Below, piece by piece: positions 1-15,000 of a stretch of DNA of 64,000 bases. The notes beneath the pieces are model-generated. The model saw only the letters and a list, made by a program, of their open reading frames with translations, was not told where the DNA came from and searched no databases. How positions within the stretch are numbered: the first letter of the stretch is position 1; every line of letters starts with the position of its first letter. Source of the stretch: Thermoguttaceae bacterium. Its GTDB lineage: Bacteria; Planctomycetota; Planctomycetia; Pirellulales; Thermoguttaceae. The DNA lies in assembly GCA_017447745.1 (NCBI GenBank), contig JAFSMW010000148.1, positions 1 to 64,000 on the forward strand. The letters run 5' to 3'. The position numbers were made by a program, and so were the translations under genes.

Positions 1-3000
1 ACGATGGCGATTGACGATCTGCTGTATCAGTACCAGTGGAACCTGGGCGACTTCAGCGTCGGCAATGCAGGCATTGGCGTTGAGGGCGCGTGGCTGTACG
101 CAACCGGGTCTGGCGTTTCGATTGCTGTTGTTGACACTGGAACGGAGTACACTCACGAAGATCTGTATGACAACTACAGCTCCGCGATTTCTTACGACTT
201 TATCGATAAGGACACTAACCCGTCGCCGGAAGACGAATACGAAAACCACGGTACTTCGGTTGCCGGCATTATTGCCGCTGACGACAACGGTTTAGGCGTT
301 GTTGGCGTTGCGTACGATTCTACGTTTGGAAGCATCAGAATTGTTGGCGGCGACACTGATGCAAACGATTATGCGAACGCTTTGACCTACGCTCTGGACA
401 CGGTTGATATTTACAACAACTCTTGGGGAGCCACTCTTTATGAGTACGGTACAACGTATTATTCCCATGTAGCCATGGATCCATTGGAACTGGCGGCTAT
501 CGAAATGGGCGTTACTCAAGGTCGAGACGGCAAAGGCGCCATTTATGTCTTCGCTGCTGGCAACGAGGGAGAGGGCAACATTGACGTCAACATGATGGGA
601 TACACCAATTCCCGATACGTCATTACAGTTGGCGCCGTTAATCAGGACGGAACGAAGTGCGAATATTCTAACACTGGCGCTGCGCTGCTGGTTGTCGCCC
701 CGTCTGGCGGAGACACTACGTACGATGACGAAGACGTTCTGACCGACGCGACCATCGGAACGACCACGACTGACCGCATGGGCGCAGACGGATACAATAA
801 TCTTGATTCGGACGAAGAACTCGCGGCTCTCATTCCAGACTATGAAGATCTGAACTACACCAATTCGTTCAATGGTACGTCAGCCGCCACTCCGGTTGTT
901 TCCGGCGTTGTCGCTTTGATGCTCGAAGCGAATCCCAGCCTGACCTGGCGCGACGTTCAGCAGATTCTGGTTGAAACGTCCGTTCAGGTAGACGCCTCCA
1001 ACGAAGACTGGACAACCAACGGCGCGGGCTACAACATCAGCTACAATTATGGCTTTGGTCTTGTCAACGCGAAAGCGGCTGTCGAAAAGGCTTTGACGTG
1101 GGAAAATCTTCCGGATGAAATTCACACGACCGCTTACTCTATTGACACGCCTGTTACAATTGGCAAACAAAGCTCTTCAACTATTTCTGTTACAGATAAG
1201 AGCATCAGCTGCCTGGAAACGGTTGAAATTACCGTCGAAATCATTCACCCGACAGAAGGCGATTTGAAGATTGAACTGATTTCGCCGGACGGCACGGTTT
1301 CCGTTTTGGCTCAACCTCGAGAGGTTTTGTGGGCAGATGGCGGCTACGACAATTACACGTTCACAACCAAACGCTGCTGGGGCGAAGCCGCTCTTGGCGA
1401 TTGGACGCTGAGAATTACCGATACCGGCACGGAACGAACTGGCGTTTTGAACAGCTGGTCTCTTGATTTTTACGGCAACCAGGGCGACATCGCTCACGTT
1501 GGTCCGGACGTCGTTTCCGTATTCCCGGACGCAGGCGATTCCCTTATCAATTCGCCGACTCTGGATTACGCGCCGAATCAGCTGACCGTTCGTTTTACCG
1601 AAGGACAGGAAATTGATCCCAACACGCTCGACGCCATCAAACTGATGTACCGTCAGAACGAAGGTTCCGAATGGGAAGAAGTTTCTCTGGGCTGGGTTGG
1701 CATCGGCGAACAGCCGAACGAAGTCATTCTTCGCCCGGCGTCTACGTTCCTTGACGGCTTGTATGAACTGGTTATTCTCGGAACGGGCGACAGTCCACTG
1801 CTCAACAACAAGGGCTTTGAATTCCGTTACGATCCGGAAAAGGACGCGGGTTCCGACTATACGTTTGATTTCGCCATGACGCTGCCGCTTCAGGTAACGG
1901 CTGTCGTTCCGATGCCGATTGTTGACGGCGAAGTCAAAGGCGACCAGATTGAAGTTTACTTCAATGCTGACAAGACAGACAATAATTACTATACGGAACC
2001 GCAGTACTATACGCTCTTTGCGACGTATGACACTGCTTCTTCCATCGACGATTATCACGTCAATCCGGATTCCGTTGAACTGGATACCGTTGTTGACGCA
2101 GCAGGGCACAACGTCATGCGCGCCACGCTGACATTCTCTGACGATATTAATAAGATATTTGGCATTTACGGGTCTTATCGCCTCAAGGTTGGCGAAAAAT
2201 ACAGTTACAGCGATACCGAAGAGTTTGACGACGTCGACGGCGAAGATTTCGAAGCGGGCGACGCGTTCCGCACGTCCAAAGACGTTTCCGGCTATTTCGC
2301 CACTACAAACGACGTCTATTCTTCCTTGATTATCAACGGCAACATTGACGTTAAGAAGGCGAACGCAGCGATTCAAACCATGATCGCCAGCGGCGGCGTT
2401 ACAGCGGATGAAATCGACGCTCTGATGGAGCAGATTTACGATTATACCAATCGCTGGCCGGGCGGAAACGACGAACCGGGACACGAAATGCGAACGACGT
2501 CTCTGGAAAACACTGCCAACGTCGAACAGCACATCATGAACTGGGACTTCGACAGTTACGACGCTGAAGCCGGCGTTGTTACATATTTCTACTGTTTCCC
2601 GAAGTCAAACGGTCCATTCAACAACTATGTAACAGAACAGCAAAAGAATTCGGTCAGACAAATCTTCCAGCTTTTGGGCGATTCCTGCGGCATTCAGTTC
2701 TTTGAACTGAAGACGCCGGACGATGGGTCTACTGTTACATCTGTTACTTACAAAGATACAGATTTCCCGGTTATCAGCTTCTTCGTTTCCGATTTGGCGC
2801 TTTTGGGCGGCGAAAGCGGCCCTGGCGGCGTTGCCGGTTTGGGCGGCGGAACGTCAGCCTGCCTGGACCTTGCGGACTTTGGCAACACAACCAACTGCGA
2901 ATACGGTTCCGGGTTCTACTCCGTTGCAATGCACGAAATCATGCACTGCCTGGCGCAGGGACACACCTACGACCTGGACGGCTCCACAATTATGGGCGCC

Positions 3001-6000
3001 AGCACGAAAGAATTCTACACCGGTTCGGAAGAATCCGTCTTCCCAGCTCCGGCTGACGTCGTTCACCTGCAGTACATGTTCCGCAACGACAGCTTGGACG
3101 TTGACATGTACGCCTTCACGCTTCAGCAGAGCGGAACGCTGGAACTGGAAACGATTGCTCGCCGTTTGGAAATGGGCAGCGCGTTGGACACCGTCCTCAA
3201 CCTGTACGACGAAAACGGAACGCTCATTGCTACCAACGACAACTACTTCGGTCTTGACTCCCTGATTGAAGTTTCGCTCAAGCCGGGTAAATACTACGTC
3301 GGCGTTTCTTCTGCGGGCAACGAAGATTACGACCCGGTCAATATCAAGACCGGTATGAACGGTACGACCGAAGGCGAATACCAGCTCAAACTGTCGTTTA
3401 CGCCAGCGCAAAAGGCGTCGACGCTGCTTAACTTTGACGGCGACATGGACGGCAAAGTCGGCGGCGATTTCAACTTCTGGTTTGACGTTCAGAAGGACGA
3501 AAACATTCTCTACGTTGACAAGACCGGAGAATTCACGCCGGACAACGGAACGACCGTTTACACTCAAATTGACGAAGCGATTGCCGACGCAGCCGCGATG
3601 GTTGAACAGCTCAAAGCAACCGGCTCTGACGAACGCGTTATCGTTCGCATTTTGGCTAACAATACCGATAAAGACGATTTGACTCAGCGTGAGGCGTACG
3701 AAATCGGTACGTACACTCAGGGCGGTTCAACAACGACTCTGGAAGACGGCGCGACGCTGGAAATTCCGAAGGGCGTCAGCGTAGTTGTAGAGCAGGGCGC
3801 TGTTATCAAGCTGGCTAACACCAATATTACCGCTGGCTCTCAAAGCGCCATTGGTCCGGTCAACAACGTTCTGGATCAAACCCCGGCTGGAACCATTCAG
3901 CTTTTGGGCGCTCCCAACGAAAAGGTTTACCTGACCTCTTACTGGGATGAAACCATTGGTTCCGACTCCTACAATCAAACGACCACTCCGAAGAGCGGCG
4001 ATTGGGGCGGCATCGTTTTGACCAACGTCAAAGAACATGAATACAACGAAAGCGAAACCGCCAAAGTCTACGGCAAAGTCAAGATTCTCGAAGATGAAGG
4101 CGTTTTCATCAACTACATCGGTTTTGCCGACATCTCCTACGGCGGCGGCGAAGTCAACGTCAACGGATTCAAGTCCGTTTACGCGCCGGTTTATCTGGAC
4201 GAAGCGCGTCCGACAATTCTGTCGAACACGATTACCAGCTCCATGACCGCGGCGATTTCTGCCGACCCGAACAGCTTCGAAGAATCGCACATCTACGGTC
4301 AGGACGAGTTCGACGACTGGTTCACAGCCGATTACGATCGCGTTGGTCCGACCATTCATAACAATACGCTCGTTAAAACTCACGACGTTAAGAAGATCAA
4401 CAAGGCGACTGGCGAAATCACCATTGAAACTGTTACATCCAGCAACTCTGTCAACGGTTTGGCGATTCGTACAACGACCCCAAGCCAGTCCACAATTACC
4501 AAGCTGGACGTTACCGCTCGCTTTGACGATTGGGACATTACCCACGTCATTCAGGAAGACCTTATTCTGGCGTCTGCCGCAGGCGGCGCGGAAGTTTATA
4601 TTGACCCGCGCGGCAATACGTCTGTTAAAAGCCGCATTGGCGGTTCTCTCCGCATTGACGACAACGTTTTGATCAAGCTGGGCAACTCCCGAATTGAACT
4701 GGAAGACAACGCCAATTTGATTGCGGAAGCGACAAAGGGCGACGAAATTGTCTTCACGTCCATTTACGACGACACCTACGGCTACGGCGGTACGTTTGAC
4801 GTTACCAACAACGGCTTCAACGCCGAGATCAACCCCAACGCTGATGAATATAATCCAGAAAACAACGATTATCTTCAGGGCGGCAACTGGGGCGGCATTT
4901 ATCTGGGACATTCGTCCACCGCGTCTTTGGACAATATCAAGTTGATGTACGCCGGCGGTCAGAGCCGAATTGAAGGTTACTTCGTCAACTTCCAGCCGAT
5001 TGAAGTCGTTCAGGCGGATCTGCGTGTAACAAATTCCTACTTCGCATACAACTCTGCGGCGACGGAAGCTTCTGACCGTATCGGTCGCGGCAACGTTACC
5101 AATCCGGCTGTTATTTACGTCCGCAACGCTCAGCCGATTATCGTTGACAACAATTTTGCTGAAAACGAAACGGCGATTATCTCTATCAACGCCAACGCTT
5201 TGACGGCAAACACCGTTAAAGATTACGGTCGTCAGACAGGACTGCTTATTAAACAGGAAGACGGCGCAAAATACGATAATCTGTATCCAGAATACGCCAG
5301 CAACTACGGCCCGATGGTTCGCGAGAACGAATTCAACGACAACCTTTACAACGGCATGGTTGTTCGCGGAGAAGTTCTGACGACGGAAAGCATTTGGGAC
5401 GACGTTGACATCGTTCACATTCTTCAGGACGAAATTGTCGTCGGCAACCATCACACCTACAGCGGTCTGCGTCTGCAAAGCTCGACGACCGGCAGCCTGG
5501 TTGTCAAACTGTTTGGCAATAACGCCGGCTTTACCGCGGCGGGCGCTCCCAACGACGTTGAAGACCGTATCGGCGGCACGGTTCAGGTCATGGGCAACGC
5601 CATGTATCCGGTAATCCTGACGTCTCTGTATGACAATTCCTACGGAGCCGGTTACGATCAGTGGGGCAATTCCGTTACCAATACATATACCGCAACGCCG
5701 CACGCTGCCGACGACGACCCGGAAGGAACGGTCAAAGAATACACTCCTAAAGCCGGCGATTGGCGCAGCATTAAATTCCAGCAGTACAGCAACGATCGCA
5801 ACGTTGCGGTTGTCGTTGAAACTGAAGGAACGTACAACGTTACCAACGACGTCAACAACACGCTTAAGAACGCTCAGAATCTTGGCGCCTTGGCAAACAA
5901 CATCAACGGCGGCGACGAAAACAATCGCCTTGGATTCGATATTCACGGTACGATTCATTCCAACCGCGATTCCGCCGATCAGGCAGATTCCGACGTCTAC

Positions 6001-9000
6001 AGCTTCAAGGCGATTGCCGGAACCGATATTTGGGTTGACGTCGACCTGACTCGTTATGCGTTGGATACGATTGTCGAACTGCTCGACAGTAACGGAAACG
6101 TTGTTGCTCGCAACGACCGCAGCGAAGATCTGTATTCGTGGCTGGATTACACCGCCATGGTTTCTGAAGAACTGCGAAATCTGTCCGACCTGTGGGGAAC
6201 CACGCTGGACAAGATTCCCGCCAGCGAAAAGAATGAATCCAACTTCCGCGAAGCTATTGTTACAACCATGCAGCAGCAGTTCTACGTCCAGTACTATCAG
6301 GACGCGGGAGAACTGGAAGGCTTGGCTAACGCCAGAGTGGACGCTGAACAGCAGTACTCTCGTTTGACCGGATACGACTGGGACGAAGACGCGTACCTCA
6401 ACGCCAACGGCGATTATCAGGCAGAACCTGATCCGCTGGTTACAAGCGGTTACGCTTCCAGCATGAACATCGACATCTGGGAACGCAACTCGAATGACGA
6501 TTACGGTCTGAACGAAAAAGACTCCGGCTTCAAAGTAACGCTTCCTGGCGTTGCCGGCGTTGAAACACAGTACTATCTGCGCGTAAAGAGCAATTCCAAC
6601 GACAGCAATACGTCAACTAACACGTCTGCCCCCATTGCCAATCTGGAAGGCCGCACCTACGGCGAATACACTGTTCAGATTCGTCTGCGCGAAACCCAGG
6701 AAAAGGCGGGCTGCACGGTTCAGTACGCTCAAATCTTCTACGCCACCAACGGCATCGAAGTTATCGGCACGCCGTCTTCATCGCCGTTGACGGTTGACAT
6801 GGCAGACGTCGAAATTGGAATCACCGGAAAGAACATCTCGCCAGACGGCATCGGAAAGAACGACACGTTCCGCGCCGCGCAGAATATCGGCAACGTTCTG
6901 GAAACGACTCACGGTTCCATGAGCCTGACCGGTTACATTGCCAGCTCGAACGATATTGACTGGTACAAGTTTGACGTCAAAATTCCAAACCAGCAGGATA
7001 TTCCGGGCGTTTCCAACACAGGGGAAGGCGTCTATCCGCTTACCATTGACGTTGACTACTCCGACGGCATGGGACGCGCCAAGGTCAACCTGTGGCTATT
7101 CGACGCTTCTGGAAAGCTGATTGCTTCTTCGACCGGAAGCAACATCACCGGCGACCAGGCGACGCCGTTTACCGGCGCAGACTCCAGCAATCTGGAATCC
7201 GGGTCCGGCGGAACGGGCGACCCCTACATTGGCACGTTCTACGTCCCGGAAGGCACGTATTACGTTGCCGTCGCGCCGCAGCACATGACGCCTGCCGCAT
7301 TGTCACAGCAGTTGCTTCGTCAGGAATCGGTTGACTCTGTCGAACGCATTGTGGAAGACGATATGTCTGGCAGAGGCTGGACGAACCTGCCGGTTGATAC
7401 AACGTATGCACTCAATTTCAAACCGGAAGCGTACTCGCTGGCTGACGTCCGTATGTATCTTGGAAACAACAAGACGCTGTACTCCAACAACAGCTTTACC
7501 GGCGCTGGAGAAGTCAACTGGGGCGGCAACCATGATCACGATAACGACAACCCGTCGTTCAACGACGTTTACGGCGATTACGTCATGCGAAGCGACGGTC
7601 AGATGTACGCCATCGACAACAAGACCGGTACGCGACAGATTATTAATCTGGAAGACGCTGGTCAAAGAACCGATGCAGGCGTTTTGGGAACCATTGCGTA
7701 CTCAATGGGTGAAGACGGTCTGGAAAGAATTGACGACTACACGACTGGCATTCGTTATGAAGCGATTGTCTTTGCTCACGAAAACGGAACCAGCTACCAG
7801 TATACCAACCGCCCGATGTTCGTCATCGGCAACCTGACTCGTCAAATTGCCGGCGTTGACTTCAACCAGAACTTGCTGTACATGGTCAACAACGACGGTA
7901 CAGTTCATTCGCTTGAAGGCGGTCAGGACGATGCAGCCAAGGCTGGAACCAACGACGTTCCGCTGTCTTACCTGCTTTCCGGACTTACGCTCAAGACGAA
8001 AGACGCTTCTGATCCCAGTACGGATTCTACGCAGCTTGATCTGCGCGATGGACATCAGCTCACGTTCAAGTTTGAAGAGGAAACCGCTCTGGACGACGTT
8101 ATTGTCGAATTCGACACAGGCGTTGACCTGATGGTAGACCCGATGGGCGGCTTGAAGATTCGCGACGGTCAGACGTTCACCGTTGCCGGCAAGACGTTCG
8201 AGTTTGACAGCGGACAGGTTCTTGAAATTGCTCAGGATCCGGCAGTTACCGACGGCGACCAGCTTCTGTTTGTCAACATTGATGAAGAAAATCCAACTCC
8301 CAAAATCATCTTCTTCTCCAACAGTACATTGCCAGAAGCCGATCGCGCCAAGGCTCCAGAAGGCGCCTATACGGTTGTCATCAATAACGATGAATCGTCC
8401 ATGTCGTTGATGCGAAAAATTGTTGCTCAACTCAACAAAGCGGGTATTACCGCTATTGCAGGTTGGGACGACGCCAACGAAAATATGGCTCAGGACGACG
8501 AAGAAATCGGTCGTATTTCCTTCAACTCCCTGTTCACGTATACGTCTCAGACCTCCCAACCATGGGTTACTCAGGTTGCTTTCACAGGCGTAACGGACGG
8601 CAACATCGCAATTCCGTTTACGGAATGGGCGACAGGCGAAAGACCGTCTGACGTCAACGCCTGGCTGACGAAACTTGACGAGTCGATTTGCGACGCTATT
8701 AATCAAAACGTTTCCGGCGTTTACGCTTCGTTCTTCCATCGCGATGTAACTCAAGACGCAAACGGCAACCTCGTTCCGTCCATTGGCGACAGAATTACGA
8801 TTCACAACCTGGCGGCGGACGAATTCGACGCTGGCGATACGACTGTCTTCACTCATCGTGAAAACGTCCTGGGCGGACTCAGCGGAGCAGGCGTTACAGA
8901 AGGAACGAACGTCATTCGCGTTCGCGTTGACGCTGATTATCAGGCTGACCAGATTTCCCGCCTTATCAATCGCGCGATTGAAAACTTCAAGCTGGAAAAT

Positions 9001-12000
9001 CGCGAATATGAAGACGCCATTCAAACGACCGTTACCGGCAAATACATCATGTTTACCGGCGAACTGGAAGAGGTTAATGCCAACGACGACGCGGTCTTCG
9101 TCTTTGACGGCGACATCAACGCTAACGGCGGCAAGCTGACCGGTCTGGCGTGGGTTGGAAACGATCTGTACGCCGTTTCGGAAAATGGCGACCTTTATCG
9201 CGTTACATACGAAGGCGGCTCCATGGCGAACTTCGACGTCCGAGACGAAAATAACGGCAACGATTTCCATGACACGTTCCGCTTCGGTACAGACGATGAA
9301 GAAATTGACGCTGCGGAAACGGATTGGGACGTTATTTACGAAACCCGCGAGGACGGCGATGATACGTATCTCGCTTTGTGTGACAACACCTACCGCGACA
9401 AAAAATTCAATCTGGAACTCATTGCCTGCCTGGGCAAGAACTTCACCGGTTTGACCAATGGTCCGGAAAACGTCGAAGACGGGCTTTACGCCGATCTGCT
9501 CTTTGCAACGGATAACAACGGCGTCGTTTACTGCTTCGACACGACCGGCGCGTACAAGGGCGTTTTCAGCAACGGCGCGTACTCTGTCGAAACAGGCAGA
9601 GGCGGCGCGGTCGGAATCGACTTCACCACGCAGGACTTCAACATGTGGCACCGCACCAACATCCGTCAGGATGAGGCGGGACACAAGATCAACAAAACCT
9701 TTGACCGCGCTCGTACAAACGATGCAGACGGTAACGCCAGCTACTACTTCGGTATGGAAGATCCGTATACCGATATCTATATCGGATACGATCAGGGGTC
9801 GGTTACCAACACGCTTCAAGCGTATGTTACCAATTCAGGTTTGTACAGTACGTACAACGCAGCAGGCGGTACGCATGGTTCACTGGTTTCAGATGAATTC
9901 TCGCTGACGAATATTTCTTCTGACGACCAGCCGTTTATGACGTTCGAATATTATCTTGATTCCGAATCAAGCGAGATTTACGACTCGTTCCGAATCTATA
10001 TCCGCAGTACGGATCCTTTGGCTTCCCAGTTGGTTGGTCAGAACGCAACAACTATTGGAAGCAAGGTAAATCCGCAGGGATACGATACCATGGCAGCAAT
10101 GCTCACAGCCGCCAACGGACAGTGGGTTATGCTGGGAACCAACCTGGACAACGATTTGCCTGATAATAACAATAATTACTATAACAGCAACAGACCAACC
10201 TCCAAGGTTGGTTATGACGTTGTCGATTTGGGCGGCGGCTGGTATCAGGCGAAGATTGATTTGTCCGATTACGCCGGTCTGTCGAACCTCCAGCTCAAGC
10301 TGGACTTCACAACTCAAAGCAGCGACTTTGTCGGCGATTTGAGCACGACAGGCGAACTGCTCTATGGAACTGAAGGTCTCAACGTCTTCAGCGGCGACCA
10401 GATCGCTATCGACAACGAAGTCTTTACGTTCAACGCTGGCGAGAAGGTTTTGGTATACAGCAATCCGGCGTTGCGTATGTCGGGCAACATGACCGTCCTG
10501 CAATTCCAGTCTCCTGAAGTGGGAACGATTAACGTTAACGTTTTCAAAGCAACAGACTATCAGGAACCGGGCGTTCAAAATATGAACATTTACATCACCG
10601 ATTCCACGACGGCGTCTGAATTTGCTGAATACCTGACGGAAGCTCTTAACAATCAATATGCTGATATTGCATCGTGCGCTCAGCAGATTGAAGATGATAT
10701 TTTGACGCCTGGTCACAAGTCCACCGCCGCCAGAGACATTGTCGGTTTGAACAAGGGATTAACGTTCTCCGCCAGCGGCGACGACCTGCTGGTTGTTGTT
10801 GGAACGGATACGATTGAGTTCTCAACCATCAATACGGCTGTTGTCAATAACGGCGGATCCCGAGCTGATAATCCGGAAGGAACCAACTTTACTTCTTTGA
10901 TTAACAGACCCTTCTCCATTACAGACATTTACGGTCAAGAGGTTGAATATACGGTTGTTCCCAGTCAGCAAAGTAAAACAGGTTACTTCGTTGAAGCTCT
11001 GACTGCCGGCGAAGACGAACCGGAACAATTTGAAGTTGCGTCGATCTACGACGTTGCCACGGCTGTTTCGGAAGTTTCCGGCCGCGGCGGCGTTTCCGCC
11101 TACATTTGCGAAAACAGCATGATCGTTCGCTGCGCGTCTGGCGTTACCATTGGCGCTGGCATGGCAACTTATTCATCTCGCGGCAACGACGTCGCGGGAG
11201 AGCATACCATTGACGTTGAATACTCCATGACGTCGCATGAGGTTTCAAACGCAATCGCAGAAGCTTTGGAAGAAGCGTTTGCATCGTCTGAAACGATCGA
11301 CACGCCAGACGGATCTTACTCAACGAAGGTTGACGATCTCTGGACGGTTGTCAAGATCAACGGCGGCGTTGACAACAACGGCAACGACACCGGATTTAAC
11401 GATCAGCTTCACGTGATTAATCATGTTATCACGTCTCCGGGCTTCCTGTCTGCTGCCAGCATGCAGTGGGGCGACGCTCGCGTTCGCGCCAGCTATCGAT
11501 GGCTTCAGGGTGAAATTGGCGGATATGAAACTCATCAGGATAACGCTCTGAAGAAGCATCAGGGTCAGGATAATGCGTACGAAGGCGTGTATGTAGACAA
11601 CTTCTGCATTTCGCTCGGAGGACGCGGAACGATGTACACAGCCGTTACCGGCAATACAACATTCAATTCAGGAACGCCGTCCGGACCGACTTCCGGATAC
11701 TATCTGCTCAATATCCGAACTGCAACTGATTATGGCGTTTACGACGTTGATTCTGAAACATTGTCTTTGACGCGAACGTTCCGCGCCACTGACCGGCTCG
11801 ACGGCGGTTTGACGATGGTTTCACCCGAAGGCGGGGCGATCAACCATCTGCAAACGTTCAGCATTGGCGACGGCAACAGCGAACAGCGCTTTGTCATGGT
11901 CAATATGGACATTGTAAATACCGAAATCACGTCTGGCGCGTTTGCCGACTTTGAAGAATGGTGGGATTACAACGTTGCTCAGGAAATCGTTCGCGAGTCT

Positions 12001-15000
12001 GACTTCTACGTCCAGTATCACTCCAGCTACAGTTCGTACGATATGGCGGAAGTGATTGCAACAGCCGTCAATACCCAGTATCTGTACACGATTAACGATC
12101 CAACGTATCGCGCATTCTCGGTCAGAGCCAAACATTCAGACGGCAGCAATCACGTTGACCTGTACGGCGCAACATGGATTAAGGGCATCACGGCGGTTGA
12201 TTCCGATTGCGGCGATGCGATTATTAACCAGATGACTGGCAAGATTGAAGGCTACACCGGCTTGAAGGCTCTGTCGTATATCAACTACGGAGCTGAAACC
12301 GCGACATATCAGGAATTCGTTAACGGTCAGAATCAGGCTAACGACAAGTCCCTGCTTCATGGCGACGCTAACGTTACAACGGGTCAGGGTCAGATTGTTC
12401 TGAGCAACAACCTCGTTGCGTACAGTTCCGGCTACGGCATTTACTCTGCCGGCAACAAGGCGGTTGATTCATCCGGACATCAGAACGAAGTGTTCCAGCT
12501 GGCAAGCAAACCGGATTCCAAGTACACGATTTATCTGGACTTCACAGGACACACCGCAGTTGGAACGTCGTGGAACGGCGGCGCGGAAGTCGTTACGCCG
12601 ACTTACGATTCCAATTACGATTTGATTTACGAAGTCTGGCAGCGAGTTGCTGAAGACTTCATGCCGTGGGACGTCAACGTTACGACGATTGAACCGGAAG
12701 ACGATTCTTGCGCTCAGGCGGGCGTTCTGCGCGTCTGCATTGGCGGTTCGTGGTCAGATTGGTATGGCAAGTCCGCCGGCGGCGTTGCGTTCCTTGGTTC
12801 GTTCACCTGGGACAGCGACACTCCGGCTTACGTCTTCGCCGACAACCTTGGCAGCGCGAAGAGCATTGCTGAAGCCGCATCGCACGAAATCGGTCACACA
12901 TTTGGACTGAGCCACGACGGCGACCCGACCAACGAATACTACGGCGGCGCCAACGGCTGGGCTCCGATCATGGGCGTTGGATATTCTCAGGTCTTGACTC
13001 AGTGGAGCAAGGGCGAATACCCAGGCGCAACCAACAAAGAAGACGACATCAAGATTATTACCGACGTTATTTCTGGTCTTCAGAAGACAGATCCAGATGC
13101 GACCAGCACAATGGGCGTTCGTCCGGACGATCACGGCGACGGTTCTGGCAACGCTACTGATCTGGGAGACATCCTTCAGGCAACTTCCGGCGTCATCGCA
13201 ACAGGCATTATTACCACCAAAGACGATGTTGACTGGTTCATGTTCACCGTTTCGGAAGATTGCACTCAGAAAGTTACCATCGGCGGCATTGACCTGATTA
13301 CCAACCTTGACGCTGGCGTTCGTCTGTACAATAATAACGGCGCTGAGATTACTGACCCGACGGTTATTCAGGAATCCGGTTTGAAATACATCATCAATCT
13401 GGATCAGCTGGTTATTTCTCAGGCGGGCATGTTTGAAGACGGCGTTGCCACCTTCCGTTTGAGCGTCGAAGGCACAGGAAGCAGCCAGGCGACTACTGGA
13501 GACTCCATCTCCACGGGTTCAGGAGGAAATTACACTGACTACGCCAGCTTGGGATCCTATACAATCAGCATTCAGGTTCCCGCTACTGATGTAACAGTCG
13601 ATCCAGACGCGCCTGACGCCATCTTCCCCGGCTTTATCGTTCCGTTCTCCACGATTAACGATGAACGCTGGGTGCCGTCAACCGTTGCGTACAACAACAT
13701 CCTGGCGTTTAACGAAACCGGCGGCATTTACTTCGCCGGCAACTCCAACGCCGAGGAAATCATCGGCACGGTTCCTTACGGACGAATTGTTAACAACACG
13801 ATTTGGGGTACGAAGGACGGCGACACCGGTATTTTGGTCGGCAGCAACGCAACGGCAACCGTTTTGAACAACGTTGTCGCCAACTGCGGCGCCGGCATCT
13901 CCATGGACGGCACCGCCAGCAGCTCGATTGTCAGCGGTTACAACGCTTACTACTCCAACAACGTCAATACCAGCGGCGGCGCGGCTCTGGGGTCGAACGC
14001 GATTCTGCTTCGTTCCGGCGAACCTCTGTTCGTCAACCCGGATAAATTGAACTTCTATCCGGAAGCCGATTCGAGAATCATCGACGCGTCCGCAAACGTT
14101 TTGGCTCAGCGCGCTGAAATGGACAAGCTGTATGACCTCCTGGGAATCAGCACGTCTCCGATTCAGGCGCCTGACACCGACATTTACGGTCAGCTCCGCG
14201 CGGACGATCCGAACGTTCAGAATTCTTCCGGCGTTGGCGCTAACGTCTACAAAGATCGCGGCGCTGTCGAACGCATTGACTGGGTTGGTCCGGTTGCCAC
14301 TATTTACAATCCGGTTGACCTTTACAATACGGCTCCGTCAACCAAACTGACGGACGATTCCGATTTGAATCGCAACGACGTCGTTCTGACCGGCGTTTCG
14401 CTTTCCAACTTCATTCTCGACTTCACCGACGAAGGCGTTGGCATTGACGACGACACTGTTACAGAGAAATCGTTCACGCTTTATCGCATTCTCAACGGAT
14501 ACGAACAGGACGCTGACGGCAATTATATCGACGCCAAAGCGGAATTTGAAGCTGGCAATCCGTATGTTGAGAAACTCAAGCTGACCTATGATTACCTGTT
14601 CCGTTACAACGCAACGTTAGACAGAGTTACGCTCATTCCGGTAACGGGTTCGTGGACGCTGGGATACACGTATCAGATTGAACTTGATTGCAACTCCACC
14701 AGTCCGTACTGCATTTACGATTTGGCGGGCAACGAACTTCAGCCCAACCGCACGTCCGGAACTCAGGTTGGCAGAACGATATTCAACATTTCGCTCTCCG
14801 GCATGAACTTCGGCGATGCTCCGGACAAGCCCATGTTCCCGGACTACAACTACCAGACGTTCCTGGCGAACGATGGTCCCGCTCACGTGATTGTTCCGGG
14901 CTTCAGTCTGGGCGAAACGGTTATGGCGACAGCCGATGCGATTGTCAACAAAGACGCTACTGGTTCTGCGGACGACGACGGTCTTGAATTCAAGTTCAAG

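Noticed and set aside
1177-9819. Long open frames antisense to the giant gene (1177-2532, 3727-5958 and 7702-9819, up to 743 codons)
   Set aside because: They lack recognisable domains and follow the mirrored codon pattern of the plus-strand gene, which has clear domains throughout.
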